From: Massilia sp. HP4
GTDB lineage: Bacteria > Pseudomonadota > Gammaproteobacteria > Burkholderiales > Burkholderiaceae_D
DNA length: 64,000 bases
Direction: 5' to 3'
NCBI RefSeq assembly: GCF_005222695.1
Contig: NZ_STGG01000048.1
Coordinates: 1 to 64,000, forward strand
Below are positions 10,192-19,580 of this stretch, one piece after another (the first letter of the stretch is position 1; every line of letters starts with the position of its first letter). The notes under the pieces are model-generated. The model saw only the letters and a program-made list of their open reading frames with translations. It made no database searches and was not told the DNA's origin. A program made the position numbers and the translations under genes.

Positions 10192-10539
10192 ATGACCACC
10201 GATTCCGATATTGAACTGTCCGGCGCCTTCCAGGCCAGGGACGCACAGGGCCGTACCCTCGACGTCAAGAACATCACGATCTTCGACGAGGGCTACGGAA
10301 TCATCGACGTATATGTGAAATTCGCGGCCAAGCTCGAACCGGGCGCCTACAAGGACACGGTGCTGGTGCGCCAGATCATCGACCGCCTGCGCGCGGTCGG
10401 CTACCAGGGGCCCGATTTCAGCCACAGCGACCCCGGCCTGCAAGAAAGCCGCCTGATCGTGCTCGAAGCGCCCGAGGAATTCGCGGCCTTCGCCAAGAGC
10501 CGTGGCTGGAAGAACCTGGCCGAAGACTTCGACGAATAA
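10192..10539 (+). CDS. Small conserved-looking protein of unknown function
   Basis: About 115 residues starting MTTDSDIELSG; an ATG 12 bases upstream would give MLHP first. The product is acidic (ends EDFDE), has no signal peptide, cysteines or membrane segments, and appears to be a small soluble alpha/beta protein. I do not recognise a family. The codon pattern matches its neighbours (G/C in third positions), which supports a real gene. It lies 72 bases after the CheB gene and just ahead of a strong convergent stem-loop, so it may be the last gene of that transcript or an independent unit. Confidence 0.6.
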   Translation: MTTDSDIELSGAFQARDAQGRTLDVKNITIFDEGYGIIDVYVKFAAKLEPGAYKDTVLVRQIIDRLRAVGYQGPDFSHSDPGLQESRLIVLEAPEEFAAFAKSRGWKNLAEDFDE

Positions 10540-10551
10540 GCGGCACCATAC

Positions 10552-10587
10552 AATGGGGCCGGGATCGACAGCGATCCCGGCCCCATT
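10552..10587. terminator. Perfect 16-bp stem-loop between convergent genes
   Basis: AATGGGGCCGGGATCG pairs perfectly with CGATCCCGGCCCCATT around a 4-base ACAG loop. It lies between the converging small unknown gene and the PAP2 lipoprotein gene. Neither side has a convincing T-run, so it could be a bidirectional terminator of the stem-only kind or an RNA-end stabiliser. Confidence 0.6.
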
Positions 10588-10609
10588 CACATCGGCGCGG
10601 CGCTCAGGC

Positions 10610-12568
10610 TCATGCGCCCAGGCGCAGCTGCAGTCCCGTCGCGGTGTAGGTCGGCGTCACCGTGAAGCCTTCGACGGTGATGGTGTCGAACTTGCCTTTC
10701 AGGCTGCCCGCCGTGATCACCGTCAGCGTTGCGCCGGCGACCGGCTTGTAGCCGTCGTGGAACTTGATGCGCAAGGTGCCGCCGCCGATGGTCACCGCGC
10801 CGGCGACGCTCAGGTGGCCGTGGGTGACGGCGCCGACGCGCATTTCCAGCGTGGCGTCCTTGAGCTGGGTGTACTGCCTGGCCAGGGCCAGGGTGCCGGC
10901 CGTGTTGTTGACCACCGTGGCGCCGCCGGCGACGTAGACGTCGCCGGTGCCGAAGGCAACCATCGACAGGGCTTCCAGCGTGCCGCCTTCGAGCTGGATG
11001 CCACCGCTGAAGTTGCTGCGGCCGCCGAGTTTCAGGGTCCCCGAGCCTTGCTTGACCAGCTTGCCGCTGCCCGAGATGTCGTTGCGCCAGCGGTCGATGG
11101 CGTGGAAGCCACCTTTGCTGGCATCCATGTTCACGACCACATTGCCGGTGAAGGCGCCGTAGCCGTCGGCGGCGGCAAACAGATTAAGGCGGCCCCAGCC
11201 TTCAGGATCGTCCAACACCGGATAGCCGGATGCGATCGCGGTGGTCTTGAGCACGACCCGGCGCTGCGCGTCGCTCAGGTAGGGCAGGCGGGTCTCCAGC
11301 ATGACTTCGGCGCCTTTCGGCACCACCGCCGGCGCGGTGGCCGGGCCGATCTGCGGCAGGCCGTAGGTCATGCGGCGCAGGTAGTTGGCCTTGCTGGTCG
11401 CATAGTCGGCGAAGCGGTCGTTGGCCGGCGTGCCCGAAACGGCATAGGCCGCAAAGGTGCCGGCGTTGGTATCGGTCAGCTTCATCAGCGTTGCCTGTGC
11501 CTGGTCGCGGGCGGCGGCGCGGGTGGTGGCGCCGGCGGCGATCAGGTTGGCGGCGGCGATCGCTTGTGCCTGCACGCGGCCGCTGATGACGTCCAGCGGC
11601 GAGTGCATGCCGGCGAAGATGCGGCTCTCGCCCAGCTCGAGGCCACGGCCGACCAGTTCCTGGAAGCGCTCCGGCACCACATAGGCCATGGCGACCGCGT
11701 TGCGGGTCGCTTCCGCCGAGTGGCCGCTGGTAAAGCCGCCGTCGGTGCCAGGCGTGGTGCTCTTGGCCGGTTCCAGTTGCGGCACCACCTGGACCGCGCT
11801 GCTCCAGCGGTATGGGCGCGCGTATTTGTAGAAGCGCTTGGCCGGTTCGGTCGAGCCGTTGGCGCCCATCGCATTGACCAGGTCGATCACCTTGCCGAAT
11901 TCGGGGTTGGCGGCGCCGCCGACGCCGTTGTTGTTGCCGCCGTCTTCATATTTGACGGTGACGGCGTCCTGCGGCATGTCATTGATGGTGGTGGTCTGGC
12001 GCGAAGCGGCACGCCACGCGGCGGTCAATGGCCCCATGCCGCTGGCGGTGCTGTAGCCCTTGCCGCGGCGGTCGTCCAGGTAGGCCAGCAGCGTCTGCTC
12101 GGGCGTGCGGCCGGCGGTGGCCCTGACCACGTAGTCGATGTTCGCGTTGTGGACTTGCGCGTTGACGACCGTGCCGCCTGGCGTGCCATCGTTCGGCAAG
12201 CCGGTCCAGCTGGAGGCGACGACGGCGGGGAAGCTTTCAACGGCAGGGGCGGTCTGGCCGGCGTCGACGATGTCGGTGAGCGGCTTCCAGATGTCGAGCA
12301 TGCCTCCCAGCACACGCACGCCGGCGTTCGTCGCCAGGGTGGCGTAGCGCGCGTCGCCGCGCTGGTTGGTGGCGACGGTGTCGACGAAGGCCGTGACGGC
12401 CGGGACCGGCGCCGTATCGGCCGCGCCCTGTTCGGCAGGCGCCGGTGGCATCACGACGACGATGTCGGCATCGTCGTGATGGCCGGAGCCGCCGCAAGCG
12501 CTCAGGGCAAGGACGGCGCCGATGGCGATGGCAAGCGGAAGACGGCGCAACGGACTGGCGTGATGCAT
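10610..12568 (-). CDS. Lipoprotein PAP2-family phosphatase with autotransporter-type beta repeat tail
   Basis: A 652-residue exported lipoprotein: the signal peptide ends in LALSAC with the lipidated Cys at 25. The acid phosphatase/PAP2 signature is complete: K244-x6-R251-P252, S281-G282-H283, and S315-R316-x5-H322-x3-D326. From about 440 on the sequence changes to beta-helix style, including KLVKQGSGTLKLGG and FSGGIQLEGGTLEAL, the pattern of autotransporter-associated beta strand repeats, but no outer-membrane barrel follows. The likely role is hydrolysis of phosphomonoesters at the cell surface or in the periplasm, with the tail as a spacer or adhesive module. The substrate is unknown. Its Shine-Dalgarno lies inside an inverted repeat (next feature). 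Confidence 0.86.
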   Translation of the reverse strand: MHHASPLRRLPLAIAIGAVLALSACGGSGHHDDADIVVVMPPAPAEQGAADTAPVPAVTAFVDTVATNQRGDARYATLATNAGVRVLGGMLDIWKPLTDIVDAGQTAPAVESFPAVVASSWTGLPNDGTPGGTVVNAQVHNANIDYVVRATAGRTPEQTLLAYLDDRRGKGYSTASGMGPLTAAWRAASRQTTTINDMPQDAVTVKYEDGGNNNGVGGAANPEFGKVIDLVNAMGANGSTEPAKRFYKYARPYRWSSAVQVVPQLEPAKSTTPGTDGGFTSGHSAEATRNAVAMAYVVPERFQELVGRGLELGESRIFAGMHSPLDVISGRVQAQAIAAANLIAAGATTRAAARDQAQATLMKLTDTNAGTFAAYAVSGTPANDRFADYATSKANYLRRMTYGLPQIGPATAPAVVPKGAEVMLETRLPYLSDAQRRVVLKTTAIASGYPVLDDPEGWGRLNLFAAADGYGAFTGNVVVNMDASKGGFHAIDRWRNDISGSGKLVKQGSGTLKLGGRSNFSGGIQLEGGTLEALSMVAFGTGDVYVAGGATVVNNTAGTLALARQYTQLKDATLEMRVGAVTHGHLSVAGAVTIGGGTLRIKFHDGYKPVAGATLTVITAGSLKGKFDTITVEGFTVTPTYTATGLQLRLGA

Positions 12569-12573
12569 GTGAA

Positions 12574-12609
12574 CCCTTCAATGAATTGTGAGACGCAAAA
12601 ATTGAAGGG
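12574..12609 (-). promoter_or_regulatory. Inverted repeat that masks the PAP2 gene ribosome binding site
   Basis: On the minus strand CCCTTCAAT and ATTGAAGGG form a perfect 9-bp inverted repeat with an 18-base spacer. The second arm contains the GAAGGG Shine-Dalgarno, five bases before the ATG. In RNA the hairpin would sequester the ribosome site; as DNA it could instead be an operator. The arrangement is visible directly; its function is inference. Confidence 0.5.
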
Positions 12610-12669
12610 ATGATATGAATAGGCCGTGACGTCTTCATGACGTGCCATGTCATTACAGGGAGATGGACG

Positions 12670-13515
12670 ATGTTCGGTGCGGTTCGGGACTTGATGCAGC
12701 CGCCTGCGGGCATGGCCTTCGATTTCAGCCAGCCCGCCGGGGAACCGGCGCTGGCGCCGCATGACGGGATCGCGTGGCGGGTATTCGCCAACCCGGTGTC
12801 GCTGTTCGTGGGCGGGGTCACGGCGGTGCTGCTCGAACTGGCCGAACCGTCGGTGCGCTCGGGCGTATGGGACCACAGCAGCTTCCAGCGCGATCCGGGC
12901 ACGCGCCTGCGCCGCACCGGTGCGGCGGCGATGATGACGGTGTACGGACCGCGCTCGCAGGCCGAGAAAATGATCGCGCACGTGGTGCGCATGCATGGGC
13001 GGGTCAAGGGCAGCACGCCCGACGGCGTGGCCTATCATGCCAACGATCCGCGCCTGCTCGACTGGGTGCAGGCGACCGCCTCGTTCGGGTTCACCGAGGC
13101 CTATCACCGTTACGTCCGCTCCTTGAGCGCGGTCGACAAGGATCGAGCCTTTGCCGAAGCCGAACCGGCCGCGCGCCTGTATGGCGCGACCGGCGCCCCG
13201 CGCTCATGGAAGGAATGGGAAGCGATGCTGGCGGACACTGCGCCCGGACTGGAGGGCTCGACCATCCTCGCGGACTTCATGCGGATCATGGCCGGGGCGC
13301 CCATCGTGCCGGCGCCATTGCGGCCCTTGCAGCGCCTGCTGGTGCGCGCCGCCGTCGAGATCACGCCCGAGCCGGTGCGCTCCCTGCCGCAGCTGCGCGG
13401 ACGCGGCCTGCGCGTCGGCGAAGCGGCGCTGGTGCGTGCGCTGGCGCGCGGCGCCATGCTGGTACCGCTGGGCGATACGCCGCAGTCCCAGGCCGCGCGG
13501 CGTGTCGCCCGTTGA
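12670..13515 (+). CDS. MpaB-like/DUF2236 family protein
   Basis: About 281 residues. The ATG was chosen for the GGGAG seven bases upstream (MFGAVRDLMQPP); an earlier ATG at 12637 lacks one. The protein resembles the DUF2236/oxygenase MpaB family, with the conserved block around VFANPVSLFVGGVTAVLLEL, RLRRTGAAAMMTVYG, HGRVKG and FGFTEAYHRY. Related proteins (latex-clearing protein, MpaB) bind heme b, but I cannot confirm the heme ligand here. It is soluble, with no signal peptide seen. The stop is immediately followed by the opposite-strand stop of glutaryl-CoA dehydrogenase (shared TGATCA), so the two genes converge with no spacer. Confidence 0.8.
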   Translation: MFGAVRDLMQPPAGMAFDFSQPAGEPALAPHDGIAWRVFANPVSLFVGGVTAVLLELAEPSVRSGVWDHSSFQRDPGTRLRRTGAAAMMTVYGPRSQAEKMIAHVVRMHGRVKGSTPDGVAYHANDPRLLDWVQATASFGFTEAYHRYVRSLSAVDKDRAFAEAEPAARLYGATGAPRSWKEWEAMLADTAPGLEGSTILADFMRIMAGAPIVPAPLRPLQRLLVRAAVEITPEPVRSLPQLRGRGLRVGEAALVRALARGAMLVPLGDTPQSQAARRVAR

Positions 13516-14724
13516 TCAGAACGCGGCGATGCCGGTCTGGGCGCGGCCCAGGATCAGGGCGTGGATGTCGTGCGTGCCCTCATAGGTGTTGACCACCTCG
13601 AGGTTGACCATGTGGCGGATGATGCCGAACTCGTCCGAGATGCCGTTACCGCCCAGCATGTCGCGCGCGACGCGGGCGATGTCGAGCGACTTGCCGCAGG
13701 AGTTGCGCTTCATGATCGAGGTGATCTCGACCGCCGCCGTGCCTTCGTCCTTCATGCGTCCCAGGCGCAGGCACCCTTGCAGGCCGAGGGTGATCTCGGT
13801 CTGCATGTCGGCCAGCTTCTTTTGCACCAGCTGGTTCGCCGCCAGGGGTTTACCGAACTGGGTGCGGTCCATGGTGTACTGGCGCGCCGTATGCCAGCAG
13901 TCTTCGGCGGCGCCCAGCGCGCCCCAGGCGATGCCGTAGCGCGCCGAGTTCAGGCAGGTGAACGGGCCCTTCAGGCCGCGTACCTCGGGGAAGGCGTTTT
14001 CTTCGGGGCAGAACACATTGTCCATGACGATTTCGCCGGTCACCGAGGCGCGCAGGCCAAACTTGCCGTGGATCGCCGGGGCGGACAGGCCCTTCCAGCC
14101 TTTTTCGAGCACGAAGCCGCGGATCGCGCCTTCATCGTCCTTGGCCCAGACCACGAACACATCGGCCACCGGAGAATTGGTGATCCACATCTTGCTGCCG
14201 GTTAGCTGATAGCCGCCATCGACCTTGCGTGCGCGGGTTACCATCGAGGCCGGGTCGGAGCCGTGGTTCGGCTCGGTCAGGCCGAAGCAGCCGATCCATT
14301 CGCCGGTGGCCAGCTTGGGCAGGTATTTCTGGCGCGTGGCTTCATTGCCGAATTCATGGATCGGCACCATCACCAGCGAGGATTGCACGCTCATCATCGA
14401 GCGGTAGCCGGAGTCGACGCGCTCGACTTCACGCGCGATCAGGCCGTAGGCGACGTAGTTCAGGCCCGGGCCGCCGTATTGCTCGGGAATGGTCGGGCCC
14501 AGGAGGCCCAGGTCGCCCATTTCGCGAAAGATCGAGACGTCCATCGACTCGTGGCGGAAGGCCTCGAGGACGCGCGGCTGCAGCTTGTCCTGGCAATAGG
14601 CGGCGGCCGCATCGCGCACCATGCGCTCGTCGTCAGTCAGCTGGCTGTTCAGCAGCAGCGGGTCATCCCAGTGGAAGGAGGCTCGGGCCGCGAAAGGCTT
14701 TTTGGACGAGTCGGTACGGGTCAT
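13516..14724 (-). CDS. gcdH: Glutaryl-CoA dehydrogenase
   Basis: FAD-dependent acyl-CoA dehydrogenase of about 402 residues that oxidises and decarboxylates glutaryl-CoA to crotonyl-CoA in lysine/tryptophan and dicarboxylate breakdown. Diagnostic features are [44 protein letters not shown] and the C-terminal [18 protein letters not shown], whose Glu is the catalytic base. Start at MTRTDSSKK; an in-frame extension upstream lacks family similarity. The closest neighbour on this strand is a flavin reductase about 100 bases upstream. No acyl-CoA transferase or LysR regulator, which often accompany gcdH, is visible here. Confidence 0.93.
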   Translation of the reverse strand: MTRTDSSKKPFAARASFHWDDPLLLNSQLTDDERMVRDAAAAYCQDKLQPRVLEAFRHESMDVSIFREMGDLGLLGPTIPEQYGGPGLNYVAYGLIAREVERVDSGYRSMMSVQSSLVMVPIHEFGNEATRQKYLPKLATGEWIGCFGLTEPNHGSDPASMVTRARKVDGGYQLTGSKMWITNSPVADVFVVWAKDDEGAIRGFVLEKGWKGLSAPAIHGKFGLRASVTGEIVMDNVFCPEENAFPEVRGLKGPFTCLNSARYGIAWGALGAAEDCWHTARQYTMDRTQFGKPLAANQLVQKKLADMQTEITLGLQGCLRLGRMKDEGTAAVEITSIMKRNSCGKSLDIARVARDMLGGNGISDEFGIIRHMVNLEVVNTYEGTHDIHALILGRAQTGIAAF

Positions 14725-14830
14725 GGCAAATCCTGTCTCAGTTCTAGTTCGGTCGGCGCCGCGGGGCGGCATGCCTGGACATTATAGAAACGTACCGTAC
14801 TCGTATCTTTTGAAACTGCGACAGGAATTT

Positions 14831-15343
14831 CTATTTTTGGCCAGCCGTGCTGCCGAATTTGCCGCCGTGGAAGATCAGGGCGGGCTGCGGATGGACCTGA
14901 CATTGCTCGACCTCGCCGACGAAGATGACGTGGTCGCCTTCCGGGTAGCGGCTGCGGTTGTGGCATTCGAACCACGCCGACACGCCTTTCAGGATCGGCA
15001 GGCCGGTGCGCGACAATTCGTAGTCGACGTCCGCCCACGGGTTCTCGGTGCGGCGCGAGAAGCGCAGCGCCAGTTCTTCCTGGCCGGCCGACAAGACATT
15101 GATGACGTAGTGCGAGTTGCCGCTGAAGATGGGCAGGCTGTTGGCGCCGGCGCCCAGGCTCCACAAGACCAGCGGTGGATCGAGCGAGACCGAGTTGAAG
15201 GAGCTGGCGGTGAGGCCGCGGAAACTGCCGTCGGCAAGGCGCGTGGTAATGACGGTCACGCCGGTCGCGAATTGCGACAAGGCGTGGCGAAAATGCGTTG
15301 TGTCGAAGCCGCGCGTCGTGGCGCGGGCGGAAAGTGTATTCAT
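14831..15343 (-). CDS. Flavin reductase family protein (FMN-binding split barrel)
   Basis: A 170-residue protein of the flavin reductase-like fold: FRHALSQFATGVTVITT and GLTASSFNSVSLDPPLVLWSL at the N-terminus bind the flavin phosphate, with YPEGDHVIFVGEVE near the C-terminus. Members supply reduced FMN/FAD to two-component monooxygenases or reduce other acceptors. The partner oxygenase is not identifiable here, so the substrate is open. It diverges from msrA across a spacer of about 156 bases that holds no other gene I can see. Confidence 0.88.
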   Translation of the reverse strand: MNTLSARATTRGFDTTHFRHALSQFATGVTVITTRLADGSFRGLTASSFNSVSLDPPLVLWSLGAGANSLPIFSGNSHYVINVLSAGQEELALRFSRRTENPWADVDYELSRTGLPILKGVSAWFECHNRSRYPEGDHVIFVGEVEQCQVHPQPALIFHGGKFGSTAGQK

Positions 15344-15499
15344 GCGGTTCCTGAGCGTTGGCGCTCATTATGCCATCGTCGGGCGCGTCCCTGCCGCAAC
15401 GGGCCGTGACCGGGACGACTATCCTGGGAGTTCAATGCAGAAAGGGACGCTTTGCGCTACATTAAACGATATCCCATCATACAAATGCCAAGGTGAACT

Positions 15500-16042
15500 A
15501 TGAGTGAGCAAAAAGCAACCGAAGTGGCCATCCTGGGCGGCGGATGCTTCTGGTGCCTCGAGGCCGTGTATCTCGAGGCGCGTGGCATCACCCGTGTGGA
15601 ATCGGGCTATATGGGCGGCCAGGTCGACAATCCGAGTTACGAGGCGGTGTGCAGCGGCACGACCGGCCACGCCGAGGTGGTGCGGCTCGAATTCGATCCC
15701 GCCGTGATCGCCTACCGCGACATCCTCGAGATCTTCTTCACCATCCACGACCCGACCACCCTGAACCGCCAGGGCAACGACGTCGGCACCCAGTATCGCT
15801 CGGTGATCTTCACCACCTCGCCCGGGCAGGCCGAGTTCGCGCACAAGGTGATCGGCGAGATGGGCCTGGTGTGGGATGCGCCGATCGTCACCGAAGTGCT
15901 GCCGCAGGAAACCTGGTACAAGGCCGAGGACTACCACCAGAATTACTTTGCCCAGCATCCGCTGCAGGGTTATTGCGCCTTCGTGGTGGCGCCGAAGGTG
16001 GCCAAGTTTCGCAAGACCTTCACGGATCGGCTGAAGGGGTAA
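15500..16042 (+). CDS. msrA: Peptide methionine-S-sulfoxide reductase
   Basis: A 180-residue MsrA that repairs oxidised methionine (S-epimer) in proteins. The catalytic [10 protein letters not shown] is at the N-terminus and the conserved [13 protein letters not shown] and [19 protein letters not shown] follow. YHQNYF is present near the end, and a Cys in LQGYCAF is a candidate resolving residue. It starts at ATG with AAGGTG four bases upstream. No MsrB domain is fused. It is likely a single-gene unit, converging with cfa after 20 bases. Confidence 0.96.
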   Translation: MSEQKATEVAILGGGCFWCLEAVYLEARGITRVESGYMGGQVDNPSYEAVCSGTTGHAEVVRLEFDPAVIAYRDILEIFFTIHDPTTLNRQGNDVGTQYRSVIFTTSPGQAEFAHKVIGEMGLVWDAPIVTEVLPQETWYKAEDYHQNYFAQHPLQGYCAFVVAPKVAKFRKTFTDRLKG

Positions 16043-16062
16043 CCCAATGCCGGTATGCCGCA

Positions 16063-17322
16063 TCACGCATACATATATTTCCTCGACCACGGCAACTGCC
16101 CCACATCGCTCCCCGCCTTGCCGCACACGATCTGGTACAGGCTGATCCGGTCGTGCGCAAAGGCATAGGCGCAGCCGGCCAGGTACACATGCCAGATGCG
16201 AAAGCGCCTGGGGTCCGTCAGGGTGCGGATATGGGCCGCATTGTTCTCGAAATTGTCGGTCCAGAGCGCGCAGGTGTGGGCATAGTGGCGGCGCAGGTTT
16301 TCCACGTCGCGCACTTCGAGGCCGCCTTGTTGCATGGCCCGTACCACGGTCGCCAGGTGCGCCAGTTCTCCCTGCGGGAACACATATTCGTCGATGAACT
16401 GGCCGCCGCCGTAGGGCGTCGCGCCATTGTCGGCGTCGGTCGTGGTGATCCCGTGGTTCATCGCCACGCCGCCCGGCGCCAGCAGGCGCGCCACCTGGGT
16501 AAAATACGCCGTCAGGTGCTGCACGCCGACGTGCTCGAACATGCCGACGCTGGTGATGCGCTCGAAGCGGCCGTCGACGTCGCGATAGTCTTGCAGCCGG
16601 ATCTCGATCCGGTCTTGCAGCCCGGCTTTTTTTACGCGTTCACGCGCCAGTGCGGCCTGGTTGTCGGACAGCGTGATGCCCACGCAGCGCGCGCCGAACT
16701 TCTCGGCCGCGCGCAGCACCAGCGCCCCCCAGCCGCAGCCGATGTCGAGCAGGGTCTGGCCGGGACGCAGGTCGATCTTGCGCAGGATATGGTCGATCTT
16801 CTGCGTCTGCGCAGTGGCCAGGTCTTCGTCGCCGCGTTCGAAATAAGCGCAGGAATACACCATGCCGGGATCGAGCCAGGCGGCATAGAATGCGTTGGAG
16901 ACGTCGTAGTGGTAGCGGATCGCGTCACGGTCGGTTTCGCGCGTGTGATTGGTGCGCGAGCGCAGCGCATCGGCCAGGCGGTTGCGCTTGTTGCCGGCGC
17001 CGTCGGTCGCGCCGGACGCCGCCAGCGCATTGCCGACCGCGATGATGTCGGCCGCGCGGCCCATCACCTCGATCGCACCTTCGACATAGGCGCGGCCCAG
17101 GCTGTACAGGGAAGGGGAGCGCAGGTAGCGCAGCGCGGCAGGGCCGGGGAGGCGGATCGTGACCCGGGGCGGGTCTGGGGACAGGTCGATGCGTTCCCCG
17201 TTCCACAGTTCCACACGCAATGGCACTGATAACTTCGACGGCAGCAATTTGCCGCGCAGGCCCGACTGCCAGGCCGACAGCTTGATCTGATCGAACACGG
17301 TCCACCCCTTATCAAGGTGCAA
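16063..17322 (-). CDS. cfa: Cyclopropane-fatty-acyl-phospholipid synthase
   Basis: A 419-residue SAM-dependent methyltransferase that adds a methylene bridge to unsaturated acyl chains of membrane phospholipids. It shows the N-terminal lipid-binding domain, [33 protein letters not shown], the SAM site [11 protein letters not shown], and the conserved [21 protein letters not shown] and HYAHTCALW. Length is slightly above the usual 380-400 because of the N-terminal region. It lies 30 bases downstream of the hemerythrin-PdxH fusion on the same strand, so co-transcription is possible. Confidence 0.93.
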   Translation of the reverse strand: MHLDKGWTVFDQIKLSAWQSGLRGKLLPSKLSVPLRVELWNGERIDLSPDPPRVTIRLPGPAALRYLRSPSLYSLGRAYVEGAIEVMGRAADIIAVGNALAASGATDGAGNKRNRLADALRSRTNHTRETDRDAIRYHYDVSNAFYAAWLDPGMVYSCAYFERGDEDLATAQTQKIDHILRKIDLRPGQTLLDIGCGWGALVLRAAEKFGARCVGITLSDNQAALARERVKKAGLQDRIEIRLQDYRDVDGRFERITSVGMFEHVGVQHLTAYFTQVARLLAPGGVAMNHGITTTDADNGATPYGGGQFIDEYVFPQGELAHLATVVRAMQQGGLEVRDVENLRRHYAHTCALWTDNFENNAAHIRTLTDPRRFRIWHVYLAGCAYAFAHDRISLYQIVCGKAGSDVGQLPWSRKYMYA

Positions 17323-17352
17323 CCGGCCGCGGCTCGAAGCCTGAAGCGCCGC

Positions 17353-18552
17353 TTACGGTTGCAAACGCTGGCGCTGCCAGCTGCCGTCTTCCTGCCGCTC
17401 GTAGACGATGCGGTCGTGGAAGCGCGAGCGCCGGCCTTGCCAGAATTCGATGCGATCGGGGATCAGGCGATAGCCGCCCCAGTTGTCGGGACGCGCCGGA
17501 TCCTCGCCGGCCCCCTGCGCCACGACGTCATAGTTTTCTTCGAGCTGCGCGCGGCTGGCAATCGGGCTGCTCTGCTGCGAGGCGATCGCCGACAGCCGGC
17601 TCTTGAGAGGGCGGCTGCGGAAATAACGGTCGCTCTCGTCCGGCGCGGCACGCTCCACACGTCCTTCGATGCGCACCTGACGTTCGAGTTCGCTCCAGAA
17701 GAACAGCAATGCGGCATGGCTGTTATCGCGCAAATCCGACCCCTTCTTGCTGTCGTAATTCGTGTACCAGGTAAAGCCGCGCGGATCGAATTGCTTGACC
17801 AGCACGATGCGCGAGCTTGGCCGGCCGTCGGCGGCGACAGTCGACAGCGACATCGCATTGGGCTCGTTGACCTCGGCCTTCAGGGCCTGCTCGAACCAGG
17901 CCGTGAACTGGTCGATCGGATCATCGAGTACGTCGGCCTCGTCCAGGCTGGCCTGGCCATAGTCCTTGCGCAGGTCGGCCACCGCCTGGCCCAGCGCCGG
18001 CGACAGCGGAGCCGTCGGTACGGCGATGCCGCGCCGCAGTTGCATGGCCTGGCCCAGGCGCGCCATCTGTTCCGCCGAGAACAGGCGCATCGCCATCGGC
18101 GCCATCGTGCCTTCCTCGCGCTCCATATGTGAGGTGTAGCTGGCCACGAAGCGGCGCACCTGGCTTTCGGACAGGGCCGAATCCGTGCCTTCGGCAACAG
18201 CGGTCAGCTGCTCGTGCAGATCTTGCCAGAGAGCATCCATATCCTTGTGGTCTTGCAGGATGGTCGGCGCCAGCGCCCGCAGGGTGGCGGCGTCCTCGCC
18301 CTGGGCGGTGGCATACAGCATCGGAATCAGGTCCTGTTCTTCGTCGTCATGGTGCAGGTGGGCCGCCTTGTCGAAGTAGCGCAGCACCGCAGTCGCTGCC
18401 TGGCGCGCCTGCTCGTCGGCGCCGTGCTGCGGCAGGTGCGCGATCAGTTTTTCCAGGGTCGCGAGCTGCTTGCGGATGCGGCCGTGGCAATGTTTCAGCA
18501 CGGCGATCGGCTGGTCGAAGTCGGGAGCGGTGTCGGGCAGGAGGGAGTTCAT
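17353..18552 (-). CDS. pdxH: Hemerythrin-PdxH fusion (pyridoxamine 5'-phosphate oxidase)
   Basis: A 399-residue two-domain protein. Residues 1-170 are a hemerythrin/HHE-type four-helix bundle with candidate iron ligands in HCH (21-23), AHLHHDDEE (64-72), DHKD (101-104) and SHMEREE (141-147). From about 185 the sequence is a complete pyridoxamine/pyridoxine 5'-phosphate oxidase, with SSRIVLVKQFD, ERQVRIEGRVER, YFRSRP, QSS and WGGYRLIPDRIEFWQG, which makes pyridoxal phosphate with FMN and O2. No stop or frameshift separates the halves. An internal ATG (residue 170) has no good ribosome site, so free PdxH from it is unlikely but possible. Standard PdxH is about 215 residues; the N-terminal di-iron-type domain is the unusual part. 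Confidence 0.88.
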   Translation of the reverse strand: MNSLLPDTAPDFDQPIAVLKHCHGRIRKQLATLEKLIAHLPQHGADEQARQAATAVLRYFDKAAHLHHDDEEQDLIPMLYATAQGEDAATLRALAPTILQDHKDMDALWQDLHEQLTAVAEGTDSALSESQVRRFVASYTSHMEREEGTMAPMAMRLFSAEQMARLGQAMQLRRGIAVPTAPLSPALGQAVADLRKDYGQASLDEADVLDDPIDQFTAWFEQALKAEVNEPNAMSLSTVAADGRPSSRIVLVKQFDPRGFTWYTNYDSKKGSDLRDNSHAALLFFWSELERQVRIEGRVERAAPDESDRYFRSRPLKSRLSAIASQQSSPIASRAQLEENYDVVAQGAGEDPARPDNWGGYRLIPDRIEFWQGRRSRFHDRIVYERQEDGSWQRQRLQP

Positions 18553-18637
18553 GGCGTTCTCGTGTCGTGTTAGCGACGCGCAAAAATATTTGATTATCCA
18601 AGAGTTATTTTAGTGCAGATGCGAAAGGCCTGTCCGC

Positions 18638-18643
18638 TACAAT
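18638..18643 (+). promoter_or_regulatory. Possible -10 element very close to the tcdA start
   Basis: TACAAT lies seven bases before the tcdA ATG, so a transcript from it would begin at or near the start codon (leaderless). No good -35 is seen at 17 bases. This is a motif-only call. Confidence 0.25.
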
Positions 18644-18649
18644 ATCGGG

Positions 18650-19540
18650 ATGAACCAGATCAACTCTCAGCTCTTTTCGGCAACTTTGGAAGAAGAAGTC
18701 GACTTTGCACGCCGTTTTGGCGGCATCGCCCGCTTGTACGGCGAGCGTGCGCTGGAACGTTTCCGTGCGGCGCACGTCTGCGTGATCGGCGTCGGCGGCG
18801 TCGGCTCATGGGTGGTCGAGGCGCTGGCGCGCAGCGCCATCGGCCACCTGACCCTGATCGACCTCGACAATGTGGCAGAGTCGAACATCAACCGCCAGAT
18901 CCAGGCGCTGTCGTCGACCGTCGGCATGGCCAAGATCGAGGCATTGAAACAACGTATCGCCCAGATCAATCCCTTCTGCCAGGTCACACTGGTCGAGGAT
19001 TTTATCGATGTCGAGAATATCCCGGCAATGATCGCGGATAAGAATTTCGACTACGTCGTCGACGCCATCGACAGCGTGAAGCCGAAGGCGGCCCTGATCG
19101 CCTGGTGCAGCGCCAACAAGATGCCGCTGGTGGTGGTGGGCGGCGCGGGCGGGCAGATCGATCCGACCAAGGTCGAGATCCGCGACCTGGCCCGTACCGA
19201 GCAAGAGCCGCTGCTCAAGAAAGTGCGCAAGATCCTGCGCGCGCAATACGGTTTTTCGCGCGGCGAGAAGCAGAAATACCACATCGACGCCGTATTCTCG
19301 ATGGAGCCGCTGCGTTATCCCGATGCGGGCGATGCCTGCGCGGTCGATCCGAACAGCATCACGGGCCTGAATTGCGCCGGCTTCGGCTCCAGCATGGTCG
19401 TCACCGCCACCTTCGGCATGGTCACGGCCGGCCAGGTGCTGCGCCGCCTGGCCGAAGCCGCGAATGCCGAAGCGGCCGCCGAGGCAAGCAGCGCCCCGGC
19501 CGGGCAAACTGTGCAAGCCGAAGCGGCCTTGTTATCATAA
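18650..19540 (+). CDS. tcdA: tRNA threonylcarbamoyladenosine dehydratase
   Basis: A 296-residue E1-like (ThiF/MoeB fold) enzyme that uses ATP to cyclise t6A37 of tRNAs into ct6A. Visible motifs: the nucleotide loop [16 protein letters not shown], the [17 protein letters not shown] adenylation block, and [17 protein letters not shown]. The length suits TcdA (CsdL), not ThiF or MoeB. A Cys-rich tail typical of MoeB is absent. The ATG has only GGG immediately before it and no proper ribosome site, consistent with the -10 element noted upstream. Confidence 0.92.
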   Translation: MNQINSQLFSATLEEEVDFARRFGGIARLYGERALERFRAAHVCVIGVGGVGSWVVEALARSAIGHLTLIDLDNVAESNINRQIQALSSTVGMAKIEALKQRIAQINPFCQVTLVEDFIDVENIPAMIADKNFDYVVDAIDSVKPKAALIAWCSANKMPLVVVGGAGGQIDPTKVEIRDLARTEQEPLLKKVRKILRAQYGFSRGEKQKYHIDAVFSMEPLRYPDAGDACAVDPNSITGLNCAGFGSSMVVTATFGMVTAGQVLRRLAEAANAEAAAEASSAPAGQTVQAEAALLS

Positions 19541-19580
19541 GATGGTCGCAACTCCGGTTGCCCATTTTGGAAGAGCACAC

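Noticed and set aside
10502..12613. Plus-strand open frame opposite the PAP2 lipoprotein gene
   Set aside because: Shadow of a real gene; low-complexity composition and no recognisable domain.
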